Shown here in pieces: positions 1 to 11,837 of a DNA stretch of 64,000 nt. Source of the stretch: Brassica napus. Taxonomy: Eukaryota; Streptophyta; Magnoliopsida; Brassicales; Brassicaceae. The notes below the pieces were generated by a model. That model saw only the letters and a program-made list of their open reading frames with translations. It was not told where the DNA came from and searched no databases. The position numbers and the translations under genes were made by a program. Positions within the stretch are counted from its first letter, which is position 1, and every line of letters starts with the position of its first letter. Location: assembly GCF_020379485.1 (NCBI RefSeq), contig NC_063446.1:17805525-17869524 (forward strand), in the 5' to 3' direction.

Positions 1-2812
1 ACCTTGAATACTTCAGGTTGCTCCATATAGATCTCCTCCTCGAGTTCACTATGTAGAAAGGCCGTCTTGACATCGAGTTGTTCAATCTCCAAGTCTAGAA
101 CCGCTGCTAGACCAAGAACCACTCGGATACAGGACATCTTCACCACTGGAGAGAATATTTCTTCAAAATCTATGCCTTTCTTCTGGTTGAATCCTTTCAC
201 AACCAATCGAGTTTTGTATCTTGGATTTGAGCTTCTCTCTTCATACTTCAACCTGTACACCCACTTGTTCTTCAAGGCTCTCTTTCCTTTTGGTAGCTTC
301 ATCAGCTCATAAGTGTGATTATCATGCAAGGATTGCATTTCATCTTGCATAGCTTCAACCCACTCATCTCTATGAGTGTCTCCTATGGCCTCCTCGTAGC
401 TTTGAGGCTCCCCCTCATCTGTAAGATTAACATACTCATCTTGATAATATCTTACAGATGGTCTTGTCTCTCTTCCAGACCTTCTTGGCTCATGTTCTTC
501 CTCTGGCTCCACTTGAACTACTTCTTCACCTTCATCACCATTCGGATCCATGATAGGATCCCCTTCGCCATCATCTCCAATCACTTGTTCATGATCTTGA
601 GGCTTATGAGAATGTTCATTCCTTACAACCCTTAGCTTTGGTTTCTTTGATTTGTTGATGTCTTCGATTGTTTGATCTTCGAAAAAAACAACATCTCTGC
701 TCCGGATAATTTTTCTGTTAACCGGATCCCAAAGCCGATAGCCGAAATCATCTCTTGGTGACCCAAGATAGATGCACTCTTTAGTCTTGGAGTCTAGTAT
801 GGCTCGTTCATCCTTAGGTATATGGACAAACGCTCTGCAACCGAACACCTTCAAATGGTTGTAAGAGACCTTCTTACCCGACCAAACTTCCTCAGGGACA
901 TCGCCTTCCAAAGGAACTGATGGTGTAAGATTTATGACATCCACTGCAAACTTTATGGCTTCTCCCCAAAATGGCTTGGGTAGTTTAGCATGAGAGAGCA
1001 TGCACCAAACTCTTTCTGTGATCGTTCGATTCATTCTTTCTGCTAGCCCGTTCAGTTGTGGCGTCTTTGGTGGTGTCTTCTCCATCCTGATTCCATGAGC
1101 TTTGCAAAACGCTTCAAAGGGACTTCAATACTCTCCACCATTGTCAGATCGAACACACTTGAGTTTTTGACCCGTACTTCGCTCTGCTTGGGCTACAAAT
1201 TCCTTGAAAGCATCAAGAACTTGATCTTTTGACTTCAAAAGGTATACCCATACCTTCCTTGAATGGTCATCAATAAAGGTGACGAAATATGATGCCCCTC
1301 CATTGGATTTCTCGGACATGGAGCATACGTCAGTATGCACAAGATCAAGAATAAGCTTTCTTCTCATAGGCGTAGATGATCTTCGGAAAGCGACCCTATG
1401 TTGTTTTCCGGCTAAGCAATCATTACATGGTGAGAGAGAAATACCTTTCATATCAGGAAGAAGTTTCTTGCGAGAAAGTATATTTAAACCTTTCTCACTC
1501 ATATGCCCGAGTCTTCGGTGCCATATATCCATGTCATCACTTGCGACATTTACTTCTTCCTTGCAAAGCTTGGCTTATGTTACATATAAAGAGCCTTCTT
1601 TTCTTCCTCGAGCCATGATCAAACTTCCCTTGGTTAGCTTCCATTTGCCACTGCCAAAGTGGCTATCCAAGCCGGCATCATCAAGCTTCCCGGTTGATAT
1701 GAGATTGAGTCGGATGTCGGGAACATGCCTCACATCTTTGAGTACTATCTTACACCATGTGTTTGATGTAAGAATAACATCCCCCTTTCCAACGATCTTG
1801 CTTCTTCCTTGATTTCCCATTTGAACATTACCAAAGTCACCACTTTGATAGGTTGTGAAGAAGCTTCCATGAGGGGTGACGTGAAAAGAATCACCAGAAT
1901 CAACGATCCATGAGCTATCATCAGAGCTAAGATTACATTCTCCAACGAGATATAATTCTTCGCTCTGGTCTTCCACAATGGTGGTAGTCTTGTCTTCATG
2001 CTTCTTTGTAGGATTGAACCGGTCTGCTTTGATATTACCGGCTTGTTTGTCTTTCTTGAGAAACCGACATTCCGACTTCATGTGACCCGGTTTGCCACAG
2101 TAATAGCAAGTAACTCTCGGACGTGACTTAGATCTTCCTCGAGATTGGTCTCGTCCTCTGCTTCTGTTTTGGCCACGAGTCTCTTCTCTACCTCGTCTAT
2201 CAACAATGTTAGCTTCTGAATAAGAACTCGAACCTCGCTCCTTCCTGCGAACTTCTTCGTTTAGAAGGCTATCAGTGACGGTGTCCATGGTAAGCTTTCC
2301 CTCCGATGCTGAATTGCTTAGAGTGACAACTAGTGTGTCCCAACTCTCCGGTAGTGAACTACGGAGTAAAAGGGCTTGCATTTCGTCTTCAACCTTCATA
2401 TCAACTTTGTATGCTGATTTACAATCCCCTTGAAATTGTTCAAGTGCTCCATCATGCTCTGGCCATCCTTGTACTCCAACTTTACCAACCGTCGAACAAG
2501 CTGAAGAGCTTTGTTTCGAGGTGTTTTCTTTTGAATCATGAATTCAAGTTTTGTCCATAATTCAAAAGCATTTGTGTAGGTAGAGACATGTTCAAAGAGA
2601 GATCGGTCGACATACTTACGTATTACGGCAACTGCCTTTCTATTAAGAATCTCCCATGCTTTATCATCCTTTTCTTCCGGCTTATCCTTCATGATGATGG
2701 GCTCATGCAAATCCTTACAATAAAGGTGATCTTCCATCATCGGTTTCCAATAAGAGAAGTTGTCCGTCGTGAGCTTGAACATGTCACCTTCAAAGGTAAC
2801 GGTGGCCTCCAT
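1..2812 (-). pseudogene. copia gag-pol polyprotein, broken
   Basis: The frame starts with ATG at 2812 and reads a UBN2-type gag, a CCHC zinc knuckle (CYYCGKPGHMKSEC), a protease region, the pre-integrase HRRLGH motif and the integrase core. Against copy B three lesions are visible. A one-base loss near 2410 shifts the frame just before the gag linker. TAA at 1575-1577 replaces a Gln codon (CAA). TGA at 1125-1127 replaces an Arg codon (CGA), as CpG decay would produce. The protease reads DSGDSFH where copy B has DSGASFH. A 3-bp insertion adds one residue in gag. I am sure it is a copia pseudogene; I did not check every codon below 1124. Confidence 0.92.
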
Positions 2813-2842
2813 CTTTACTTCTTCAAAGAGAACGGTAACCTT

Positions 2843-2854
2843 GCTCTGATACCA
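2843..2854 (-). promoter_or_regulatory. primer binding site (tRNA-iMet type) of copia copy A
   Basis: The minus strand reads TGGTATCAGAGC two bases inside the LTR. This is the complement of the 3' end of plant initiator tRNA-Met, the usual primer of copia reverse transcription. It fixes the element's orientation as minus. Confidence 0.88.
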
Positions 2855-2856
2855 GT

Positions 2857-3281
2857 TGTTGGGAAAATTAGCGGATAATAATTTCTTTGAGAGGTTGAGA
2901 TGGAATGTAGACGGTTAGTGTTTAAGATAACCTTCTTATTTTAGGAAAGAGATTTTCACTAAGGCTTGTGTTTGGAGATTTCTTAAAGACTCTTAGAACT
3001 CTTTATAAAATGTTTTCTCTCTATTGCTTTGCTTGATTCTTGGATGATTACAAATGGTGCTAAGCACCCCTATTTATACAAGTGAATGAGCACACTCTAA
3101 CATGTTCTAAATTTCTCTAAATTATTATTTTATTTCAAAATATCTAACTCTATAATTTTCTCTCTTCTTCTACACAATTCTTCTTCTATACTTCTCCAAT
3201 TTTCTCTAGATGTTTCTTCTTCTTGGACAAAGGCTTGATTATGATTTGATTAGTTTTGGGCTTAAGGAGAGAAATCCAACA
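2857..3281 (-). repeat. 5' LTR of copia copy A
   Basis: The repeat begins TGTTGGG and ends CCAACA, about 425 bp. Only the part from roughly 3000 onward (upstream half in element orientation) resembles the 415-bp LTR of copy B. It shares the TATAAATAG box (minus, 3070-3078) and the palindrome GGTGCTTAGCACC just after it. The part nearest the primer site, about 2865-3000, looks unrelated to copy B. The partner LTR lies outside the window, so no target duplication can be checked. Confidence 0.82.
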
Positions 3282-3479
3282 TTATTCGAGATTTTCCCGT
3301 TCCTTCTTCTGTATAGATAAATAGATGAAACATTTTGAAATTCATTACATATAATTTTAATCCAACTCTGCTGCTTTTGTTCATCGTTTAACTGACGTTA
3401 AACTTAACATTTTGAAATTTATTGCATAAATAGATAGAAACATTTCTGAATATTCATTCCACAGAAATTGTTTTATATA

Positions 3480-4832
3480 TTAAAGTTGCTCGGATCTTCC
3501 TTTCAAAAAGCTTTTGCAGAGAGTCTGCCATTGTTTCCGATCTGGTTCCCGGTTTTTCATCGTTTCCTTTGCCTTATCCGCACAATCTTGCTGGGAACAA
3601 GACAAAAAAAAAAGAAAACATTCAAAAGCTTGGAGACTGCAACATCGAAGACAAATGGGACAAAAGATAATAAAGTAAGTAAACCTCCATTAACTTCATA
3701 TTGACTACGCGGTCAATGATCTCGAATAGAATCTCTTTGTTGTACTCAGGATGGCCTTGGATGCTGAGGAAATGATTCCCAAAGGAGGCCATTTCGACGT
3801 TGCATTTGTCTGAATAAGCAAGCAGTGTAGCTGACTCAGGGAGCTCCAAAACTTCGTCTTGATGGCATTTTATAATGGCTAATGAATTCGGAGTCTTCTC
3901 TCCGAAGAAACCACCTGGTTTCACTGCGTCTTTAGCCATTCTTATGCTTCTTAGCCCCATGTCTGCACCTCTACTTGCTCTTCCAATTTTCCCTCCTTTT
4001 ATTCTACATAGTATCTGCTTTCAACAACAACAAGAGAATGAATCATTCATTCATTACAAATCTTTTGAATCAAGAAATCTAATAAAATGGTACTAACCAC
4101 TGCAGTCTGGATCGTTTCAAACGCTAATTTATACCTTCTCGTTTACATTTAAACAAAAGGAACGAAGAAAATCTTAATACTTCTACCTAACGTCTAACTT
4201 TTCATGTATATTATTCTGCAAAAGTAAGATGATTAACGTTTTGCGATCATTTTGAGAAAACGCAACCTATATATACGCAAACAAACAATAGATGCTTCCT
4301 TTTCACCATACACTCATTTATTGATTACAGTTTCAAATAAGCAAAAATAGCTTCTTCTTTGCCAATGCATAGTGTAACAAAGAGTGTTAAAAATACTGTT
4401 GAATTTGAGTGATTATTAAATCAAATGGGTGGGTTTTGAAAGCCCTAATTACGTATGGATTTTACGGATCAAATCAAATCAGCAACTATAATCATAAGAA
4501 AATAATTCTAGGGTGAGAACCTGATGGCCAAAGCAGATACCGAGAATCTTCTTCTTCATGTCGTCAAGTTTTTGACAAAGGGAACAAAGCTTAACGATCC
4601 AATCGGCCTCACCGAAAGCGTCATGGAGGCTTCCACTGATAACGAATCCATCGTACTTATCAAGATCTTTCTCCTCCGGAAACTCGCCGTCGATCACTCG
4701 GAAGAGATCCCATTGCTCTCCTTCTTCTCCGAATGTGGAAACAAACACATTAAAATAACCTCCGTTCGTCTTCTTCACGAACGCTGAATCGGACGTAGCC
4801 AGAAATAGAGCGAATCTCTTTTGTTCAACCAT
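3480..4832 (-). CDS. GGP: gamma-glutamyl peptidase, class I glutamine amidotransferase family (GGP4/GGP5-like)
   Basis: Cytosolic GGP enzymes remove the gamma-glutamyl residue from glutathione conjugates in glucosinolate and camalexin synthesis. I read three exons: 4521-4832, 4014-3685 and 3590-3480, joined by GT-AG introns of 506 and 94 bp, giving 250 aa, the usual family length. The first exon carries the nucleophile elbow GICFGHQ with the catalytic Cys at residue 100. The second carries GHPEYNKE, which supplies the His and Glu of the triad. The third ends [12 protein letters not shown] at 4832 ([10 protein letters not shown]) fits the family start; the frame is open upstream to an ATG at 4976, but that stretch looks like 5' UTR. 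Where I recall SGSPHDAF in the family, this copy has SGSLHDAF. Synteny with TET8 suggests the At2g23960/At2g23970 type; the exact orthologue is uncertain. Confidence 0.9.
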
Positions 4833-5016
4833 TTTTGCTTTTCTTCTTGTGTGGTTGTTTCGATAGATTGATGGCTTAAGAAAATGATAAAAGGGTTGGT
4901 GTTTTAAGAGTGGAGCAAAAAGATAACAGCTGGAGATTTTTGTTGCAATTAGTTCTGATTTTGCAGTAACTAACAACCTATAATATTCTTGTTTTTGTGT
5001 TGGTCAAAGATTCTGG

Positions 5017-5026
5017 TTTATATATA
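5017..5026 (-). promoter_or_regulatory. possible TATA box of the GGP gene
   Basis: The minus strand reads TATATATAAA about 185 bp upstream of the chosen ATG. This would give a 5' UTR of roughly 150 bases. The region is very AT-rich, so chance is a real possibility. Confidence 0.35.
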
Positions 5027-5029
5027 TTA

Positions 5030-6638
5030 GTATACTGGAACCCAAATAATTACCTTTGATTCTAATATGTTAACAAATATAAAAATATGTCAAAACGGCT
5101 TCACATACGTTCACATAGCCCAAAACATGTTTTTGTACTTAAATTAACTCATAAAATTTAAACTGACTAAATTAGATTTCATTTAAAAGGGTAAATGATA
5201 ATTATTAAACTTTCTTATAAATATATGATATATATAAATATTTAGAATAAAAATAATTTTGGAAAAAGATTTTTCTTCAATTTTTTTAAGAAGACCCTCG
5301 TTACTATATATATGATACTAGGCTAAGTATGCGTTTCGCGTGGAAATTTATTACATTATACCCATTTTTCTTTTTAACATTTTTTAGTTAAAATGATTTT
5401 ATTTTAATTATGTATGGAATGCTATTTTGTAATTTCTTTTAATATTTTTATCATTTCTTTCTGCTGAATTCGTTTGTTGTAACAAACTCAAAGTCAATTT
5501 CATTAGAAATTTCCTAAAATTTTTAATATGATTGTTTCGATTATTAATGAAGTCGTGTTCTATTTTTATTATGTCGGTATATACAATTTAATCTCTTTGT
5601 TTTAGTATAAGTTATCTTATTTCATTATGTAACTTTTTTTTTGTTATCAGATAATTTTATATTATGTCTTTTGTTGGAATATGAAAGTATATATATTTTT
5701 AGTTTCATATCAGTATTAAATTATGGTTGAGTTTTTTTTATATATTTTTAAAAGAATTCATTAAATGTCATTGATTTATCATATATTAACATCTAAATAA
5801 TTTGGTTTTATTTATTAATATTCCGATTATACTTAAAACTAAAAACTTACATATATAATGTTAAACGTATTATTAAGCTATTTATTTCTGTATAGCAATA
5901 ATGGTTAACGATTATATGACTACTTAATAAATCTTGTAATTAGTTGAAAAGGTAATAAGAAAAGGTTTAAAATGTTAATATCAATGGGGTTAACATTTTT
6001 AACGCGCGGGCTTTCGTATAAACAAATATTGAAATTTTGGCTTCAAAAACTGAAAAATAAATAAATATTGATATATAAAAGGAGAGGTCCACGTAGTGGT
6101 AAGGTATTTATCCGAGCGAATCTAGTATGTTATAATTAATTGTAATAACTATGAATAATTTTCATATTCAACAAACTTGTGGAATGGAAGGTTTGAACAT
6201 GTGCACGGTTCGTTTAGTTTTTTATTTAGGCTATAAGAATTTTGGAAGCTCTGGTTAATTATGTGTTTGTGATGTGTATAATAATGATGTTTGTTTTTTT
6301 AATAATGTTTTGCGTGACAATTTAAACAAAATAAAATTTATATTCTGAATGCAACAATTTAATTGTCAATATATATGAAAAAAATTGTCAATATATATGC
6401 AAGAAAATAAACAGTATTTAGTATATAGTTTATGATTTTCACTAACTTGATATTTTAGATTAATTTGTTAATTAGGCAGTTACTTACATTATTGCCAGAC
6501 CATATTCAAAACTGGGAAATACCTATCGTCTCTAAAAGACATTGACGCATACAAACCAATTCTACTCGTTGTAGGAATTAGATTATATGTAACATTTCTC
6601 CTAATTTATATATTCTATTATGGTAGTAATTATGATCT
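5030..6638. other. AT-rich intergenic DNA
   Basis: No coding frame is convincing here. Between about 6088 and 6130 there is a stretch (GGTCCACGTAGTGGTAAGG followed by GAGCGAATC) with weak likeness to the internal A and B boxes of a tRNA-derived SINE. ACTAGGCTAAGTATGCG near 5319 could be a worn Helitron end on the minus strand. Neither is strong enough to call. Confidence 0.5.
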
Positions 6639-6991
6639 ATAGATGGAGATTGTGGAAAAAAACAAAGACACATATGAAGATGGTGCACTTTGAGTCTGAT
6701 GCAGCCCAGCTCATCAAGACAATCAACTCTGAAGCTTGCCTAGCCGAGCTCTATAGAACTGTTCATGATATTTTGGCATATGCCTCAAATTTCGACGGTG
6801 TTTGTTTTTCTAAGATACCTCGAGAGGAATGTAGTTGATGATAAATTGGCAAAGGATGATCTGCTTGTATCTGAAACCTTGGTTGTTGGTGATGCCTTCA
6901 TTTCTCCTAAAAAATCCACCTAATCAATTAAATGTCGTGTTTCAAAAAAAAAAAAATAGATGGAGATTGTGGAAAAAAAAACAAAGACACA
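6639..6991 (+). mobile_element. 5'-truncated LINE insertion with poly(A) tail and long target site duplication
   Basis: A direct repeat starting ATAGATGGAGATTGTGG and ending ACAAAGACACA lies at 6639-6672 and 6956-6991. The copies differ only in the length of one A run (7 versus 9). Between them sit about 283 bp whose reading frame matches the C-terminal RNase H-like end of plant L1-type retrotransposons, followed by a run of 13 A. This is the expected product of target-primed reverse transcription with early termination. Confidence 0.87.
6673..6923 (+). pseudogene. C-terminal RNase H-like remnant of a LINE
   Basis: The frame reads HFESDAAQLIKTINSE and continues to FSKIPREEC, then is broken by an apparent one-base loss near 6830. 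In the next frame it continues DDKLAKDDLLVSETLVVGD to a stop at 6921-6923. The ESD and DKLAK blocks are typical of the RVT_3/RNase H domain at the end of plant LINEs. The 5' part, including reverse transcriptase, is missing because the insertion was truncated. Confidence 0.8.
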
Positions 6992-8839
6992 GATTTATAC
7001 GAACCTATAGTTATCCTTAATTACATTAGGTATCTTAAGTCATTGCACAGGAGAACACTTTAGCTTAATCTCAACACAATATCTTCTTCCTCAACCTCTT
7101 AGAACCACTGATGAGTAAATCATGTTTTCCTCTTCTGTTTTTAGGGATAATTCTTTTGTAGTATGTAGTTGGGATTGGGAGATCTCCTAAACAGTACCAA
7201 CTAATGTCCATTGAATTTTCTTCTTTTGTTTTATGAGTTTATAAATTTGACTGGTATCTTTGATTATTTGTATTCTTGAAGGCACTTTGAGGTCATTGGT
7301 TCGGACAAAAGAAGTCTCATCGTCACAGAAAACAAAAACTCTTATCATTACTACTTATCATAATTCTACAAATTTGAAAATATGGCCATTACTTCTGCCT
7401 CTTAACTCTGTTTGGCATGTGATATGAACAAGAAAAAATAGTCATCCAACATTTTAACTAAAGCAGAAGAAAGAAAAATGTATACTTAGTAATTTGTTCA
7501 CCTAGAAAGACTTTGCTGTCACCTGAGGATTATAATAAGATCCATGAGCCATAAAAGCAGCCTACAAATCTATGAAAAGGCTGTGAAGCCTCATATAATA
7601 CAAAAAGAAAAATAATATTTCAGTTCCAGTTTCGGTTTTTACTTATCACAATTTTTCTTTGAAAAATATGTACATATGAATACAGATAAAGAAAATAAAA
7701 TTATACACCCACCTGTGTATAATTTTTACTTATGACAATTTTTTTGATAAAAAAAAATATACCCACCTGTGTCTAGTAGTTCAAAATACACAAAAAAAAA
7801 CATAAACTTGCTCAATCTTGCAAGATAAGGTGATATCATGTTCCAGTCATGAGTAGCAGAAAACAAAAATAAGAACTATAAAAGCAACAAACATGGTTCA
7901 ACTCCACAGAGTTAAGGATACCAAATGATATGCATAAGAGCACAATCAAAAGCTTGAAATTACCATGGATCTTTATTCACTATTCCATTTTATGATTTTA
8001 AGAGACTTGATCTTCCGAACATGGACAATGGTGAAAAATCTTCAACTATTTTACCAAAGTCTAAAGGGAAGATTTGTATCTCTATTCATCAAAAAACGTA
8101 ATAGAGAATAAAGATAACGATGTTTATGTTATCGATATGGTAATCATTGAAGATGCCCTTATCTTTTGCATGGAGAAAAATATGTTAATTGTGTTCTTAC
8201 GTAGTTGTGTTCTTATGTACTGGATCTTAAAACAATTCAAATTTCTATTGAATTGACTTCATCTCTTTAGGTAAAACTGATCTATATAAAGATCCCAATG
8301 TACACGTCATTAACATTTTATAAGAATTTTAAATTTGTATTTGGAAGAAGACCATCCATTAATATTTGTTATGTAAATGATAAAACTTCTTATCAAAAAG
8401 TAATGTTTATTGTACCATTATGTATTTTCATTCTTAATGTTCGCTAATAATAAATTAACATTCTCCATTTTTTTATTATTTCATAAAAGCATGGCTTCTC
8501 GAATACAGTTCTAAATTCGACAAGTTCTATTGTTACAGATGATTCTCCACCACTTAGGAAACATATGATCTTACCTTCATTGCTTATATGTAACTTATAC
8601 ATTATGATTAGTCTGTTCTTTTAATATGTCTTATTTAGGTGGAAGACAATCATATACTTTGGGATCAAATGGTGCTCGAAGGAACCGTTTTGTGACATAA
8701 CAAATACTCAGATATAGAGCCAAGTATGTTCAAATGTCGGACAAATTAACAATACCACTCAAGCAACCAGAACAACCATTTTGCCACCTATTAGAAAAAA
8801 AAAGTAATTATTAAATTACAACCGTCAGGTTCTTGCAAG
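6992..8839. other. AT-rich intergenic DNA
   Basis: No gene seen. A short passage (TTTTTACTTATCACAATTTTT, then an ACCCACCTGTGT block) occurs twice between about 7630 and 7770, a small worn local duplication. Open frames here are short and have no recognisable protein likeness. Confidence 0.5.
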
Positions 8840-9230
8840 AAGGTGGACAAATTTCCGGGTTTAGGAATCTTCTCAATAAGAGAATGGCTTGCTTTAAAAG
8901 CCATTAGTTACATGATGTGGTTTTCTGCTTGAGACGGGATCACATTTTATAAAGGGTCCTCAATTATTTCGATGTATGATGGTGACACTTTAAGATGCTT
9001 GTTACCACATACTATTAAACCGTCTACAAGAGCAATAAGAGCAAGTTGCAGCCACTTCCATTCAGAGAGAGTTGAATTTTCCAGCATCTCATGAACTTCA
9101 GGTACGGTAATGTCTAGATCTTCATTTTCGAATAGTCTCTTCCACATTGTTCCGCCTGTGGAGATAACTCCGGATGATTCCATGTCACAGACTTTGTCAA
9201 CAAAAGGTTCGTAGTTTAAGATATCTTGGA
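8840..9230 (-). pseudogene. DUF1985-domain gene fragment
   Basis: On the minus strand the frame reads NYEPFVDKVCDMESSG through a Trp-Lys-rich stretch to CGNKHLKVSPSYIEIIEDPL, then after a break MAFKASHSLIEKIPKPG. This pattern (VDG..C.N..LK..P.Y.E..ED, then AF.A...LIEKIP) matches my memory of the DUF1985 domain, found in Brassicaceae proteins often linked to Ulp1-like proteases in Mutator-like transposons. No ORF long enough for a full protein surrounds it, and the frame changes near 8940. It is a remnant, probably transposon-borne. Confidence 0.6.
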
Positions 9231-9880
9231 ATTAATGAAGCGAAAACCATAGAATGTTGTTTCCAAATAAGAGCCAAATTTCATATTTGTAGAACGTAAC
9301 TAGTTGGCGACAGAGCAGAGAATGTATAAGTTTTGCGGAGTTGGAACATCATGCTATACTGGCAACTGGCAACTGGAACAAACGAGCAAGCTGAGTTTCT
9401 AGTAAGGACTGAAATTCTAGTGTACCTTGAAGTAAAGTTACTATAGAGCCGATGATATTTGCTTTGGAATATATGTTCAGACGAGGATGGGTTGGATAGC
9501 AGTCAGCTGCAAACAATCTTTACAGAAACGATGAGGAAGAGGCGAGAGTATATTCCATCTCCTTAATGGATACAAAGGAGGTTTTTTCTTTGTATTTTGT
9601 GTCTGATACTGCAATTTGAAAAGTGTAACAGTCAGATTTTGAATTTGGTTTAGATGCAATTGAAGAATTTTTTTTTTTTAATATATGAAAGGACATATCT
9701 TAAACACAAAATTGAACAATCGCAACTAAAGGATTACAAATGTAACATGCAAACAGTTATTGTAGTTTAAGGATACTTAATAATAGCAAATATAAATCAA
9801 AGCGACACCAACTAATTAATGAGATTTTCATAGAAAAATAATAAGTAACTGTCTAAAAATTTCGAAAATGATACGGATAT

Positions 9881-11254
9881 ATTTGTGATATACCATAGTT
9901 TTTACCACTTTTAGACCATGGTATAAATTCTTTATTGAGTCTAAGGTCTAATATATGTGTTATGAGTCTGTCGTAGAGTGTTTTCAGGGTCAGGTACGTA
10001 CGTTTTGGGAAACTTTGGAGATTTTGGAGCTTTTGGAGATACAGGACTTCGCAGACGTGTCAGAAGTGTAGATATGGATGGAGACCTTCTCACGGTGCGA
10101 TTAAGATCATATTAGCTTTCTAATGCCACCGGTTTGAGGTTCATATGAAGGTTAGATCTAAAGTTGTGCTTGTTTTACTGAAGAGTGGTTAATATGACTC
10201 ACGACAGGAAGCAGTTGAGAATCAACAAGATGTCGAACAACACCACACCTTGGGTGCCTATCGACACTCCTCCAATTCAGGCCCGACGAGTTTTAATGAA
10301 GATCCAAGAATTGTAGTTTTGGCCCTGGAGTTTCCTTTATTTACAAAAAGCCCACAACATTTTTTTGACCTATATTTATTGTTTTTAAGCCATTGTTTAC
10401 GGATACTCTTCATTATTCTAGAGGAGATAGCTTAGGATCGGAGAGAGAGATCTGAACACCTTTTGAGAGAAGATCTTGAACTCCCTTTGTTTCTTTACTC
10501 TATTTTCTTACTTATTTATTGCAGTTTATTCAAACTATTATTATGTTTTCCGTGATTATGCATGAGTAGTTATTTTGTTAGATTTAGGGTTCTTCAAAGG
10601 TTACTTGATGGTTTACTAAATTTGTATTATTATTAGGGGAAATCAAATAGTTTTTCATCTGGTTGTTCTTACTGCTAAGCTTGGGATGAATCACCTTAAA
10701 CTTAGATCTTAGGATTAATTGGCGCAAGTGAGAGCTTGGTCTATTGTCTGAATTGAAACTTAGATGATCTAATTAGCTTGGCGCATCCGAGAGCTTGTCC
10801 AGGTGGTTAGAGAACACATCAAACCTATTTGCTAAAGCTTGTTTAGAAGTAGTATCGACCAACACTCCGCAAGAAGAATCGATCAACACTCCCCGAGGAT
10901 ACATACGAAAGCTGGATTCCTAGGTCTAAACATTAGATAATCTTTACATACAAAAGTTGAATGATTATTGAGTTTGAGTTCGAGAATACTCCTTTAATAA
11001 ATACCTAATAACTTACTTAGTTTGCATTCCTATTGTACGTGAGAGTTCACCTAAGTCTAGGTTCTCCTCATTTTGATAACTTACAAACACCTTCTCTTAA
11101 TTTCCTGCTTTACATCATTAATCTCTACTTTTACTTCGAAAACAGCAAATCTATTGTGTAATCTTAGAGACTACCTGGATACAATCTTTAAGTACTATAA
11201 CTGAACCTATTATTTGATAGAGTAGGTTATGATTAATTTGAGCATATCAATTTG
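9881..11254 (+). repeat. solo LTR of an Athila-like Ty3/gypsy element
   Basis: A 1,364-bp segment (9886-11249) starts TGATATACC and ends CATATCA, and is flanked by the same five bases, ATTTG, at 9881-9885 and 11250-11254. Its interior matches the LTR at 16132-16172 plus 26210-27482: the AGATCTGAAC...GAAGATCTT block, the TTTTTCATCT(A/G)GTTGTTCTTACTGCTAAG block and the closing TAATTTGAG..ATATCA. No primer site or coding sequence follows. A full element therefore probably inserted and was later removed by recombination between its LTRs. Confidence 0.85.
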
Positions 11255-11744
11255 TTTCCACATCAGCGAGCTCAGATGACATCATCACCTGCGTATCGAG
11301 GTGGAAGTTTTGCAAGATGAAGTTGACTACATGTTATCCGCTTCATCTTTGTTTGGCTTCACAATTGGGAAACCATAATTAATCGAACTTTCGGCTGGCA
11401 ATGTTGGTTTGTTCGTTAAACTTCGATGTCAAGGATGGATGACCAGTAGAATCAATTTAGGGTAGCGATTATGGGCATGAGAAACAAAATGGTAAACAAA
11501 AGTTTTATAGAGCAAAATCAAAGATTTAATATATTAGTCATGATTTTTTTAGGCTATGGTTGTAGATAATTATTGGATAATTTGGAGACAAGTTTATGTG
11601 AACAATTTAACTTTGCATGTAATAAAAGAAAGTTTAACAGTAAAGGAAAAATTGTAAATAATCCATTTGACAAAACCTTTAGAAGAGACCTTTCATCTAC
11701 ACTTAAAAGCCGACTCGTCCGTTTAGCTAATAAAATCTTTAGAC
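11255..11744. other. unassigned intergenic DNA
   Basis: The first 200 bp are less AT-rich than the surroundings but I recognise no protein or repeat in either strand. The remainder is AT-rich and ordinary. Confidence 0.4.
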
Positions 11745-11837
11745 CATGATTAATGCAAGTTTCTTAGGAAGGTCTTTTAGCGAATATAAGAGACGTTTCT
11801 TAGTTTTTAACTAAAAAAAAATTAAGAGACATCTCCT

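Larger units (their letters stand above)
1..3281 (-). mobile_element. Ty1/copia retrotransposon, copy A, cut by the window edge
   Basis: This is the 5' part of a copia LTR retrotransposon read on the minus strand: 5' LTR, primer binding site, gag, protease, integrase and the start of reverse transcriptase. The remainder lies beyond position 1. It matches the complete copy B at 54858-59723 closely through the coding region; base 1 corresponds to 56447 in copy B, with no net length change up to position 1121. The gag leader and the inner end of the LTR differ sharply from copy B. The coding frame is broken, so this copy cannot encode a working polyprotein. The outer LTR end lies about 200 bp downstream of the stop codon of the GGP gene. 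Confidence 0.93.

Noticed and set aside
5319..5340. Helitron 3' end on the minus strand
   Set aside because: The CTAGT end is present but the hairpin is very short and no 5' TC end could be placed.
6085..6130. tRNA-derived SINE head
   Set aside because: The A-box likeness is partial and the B box poor; no poly(A) end or target duplication was found.
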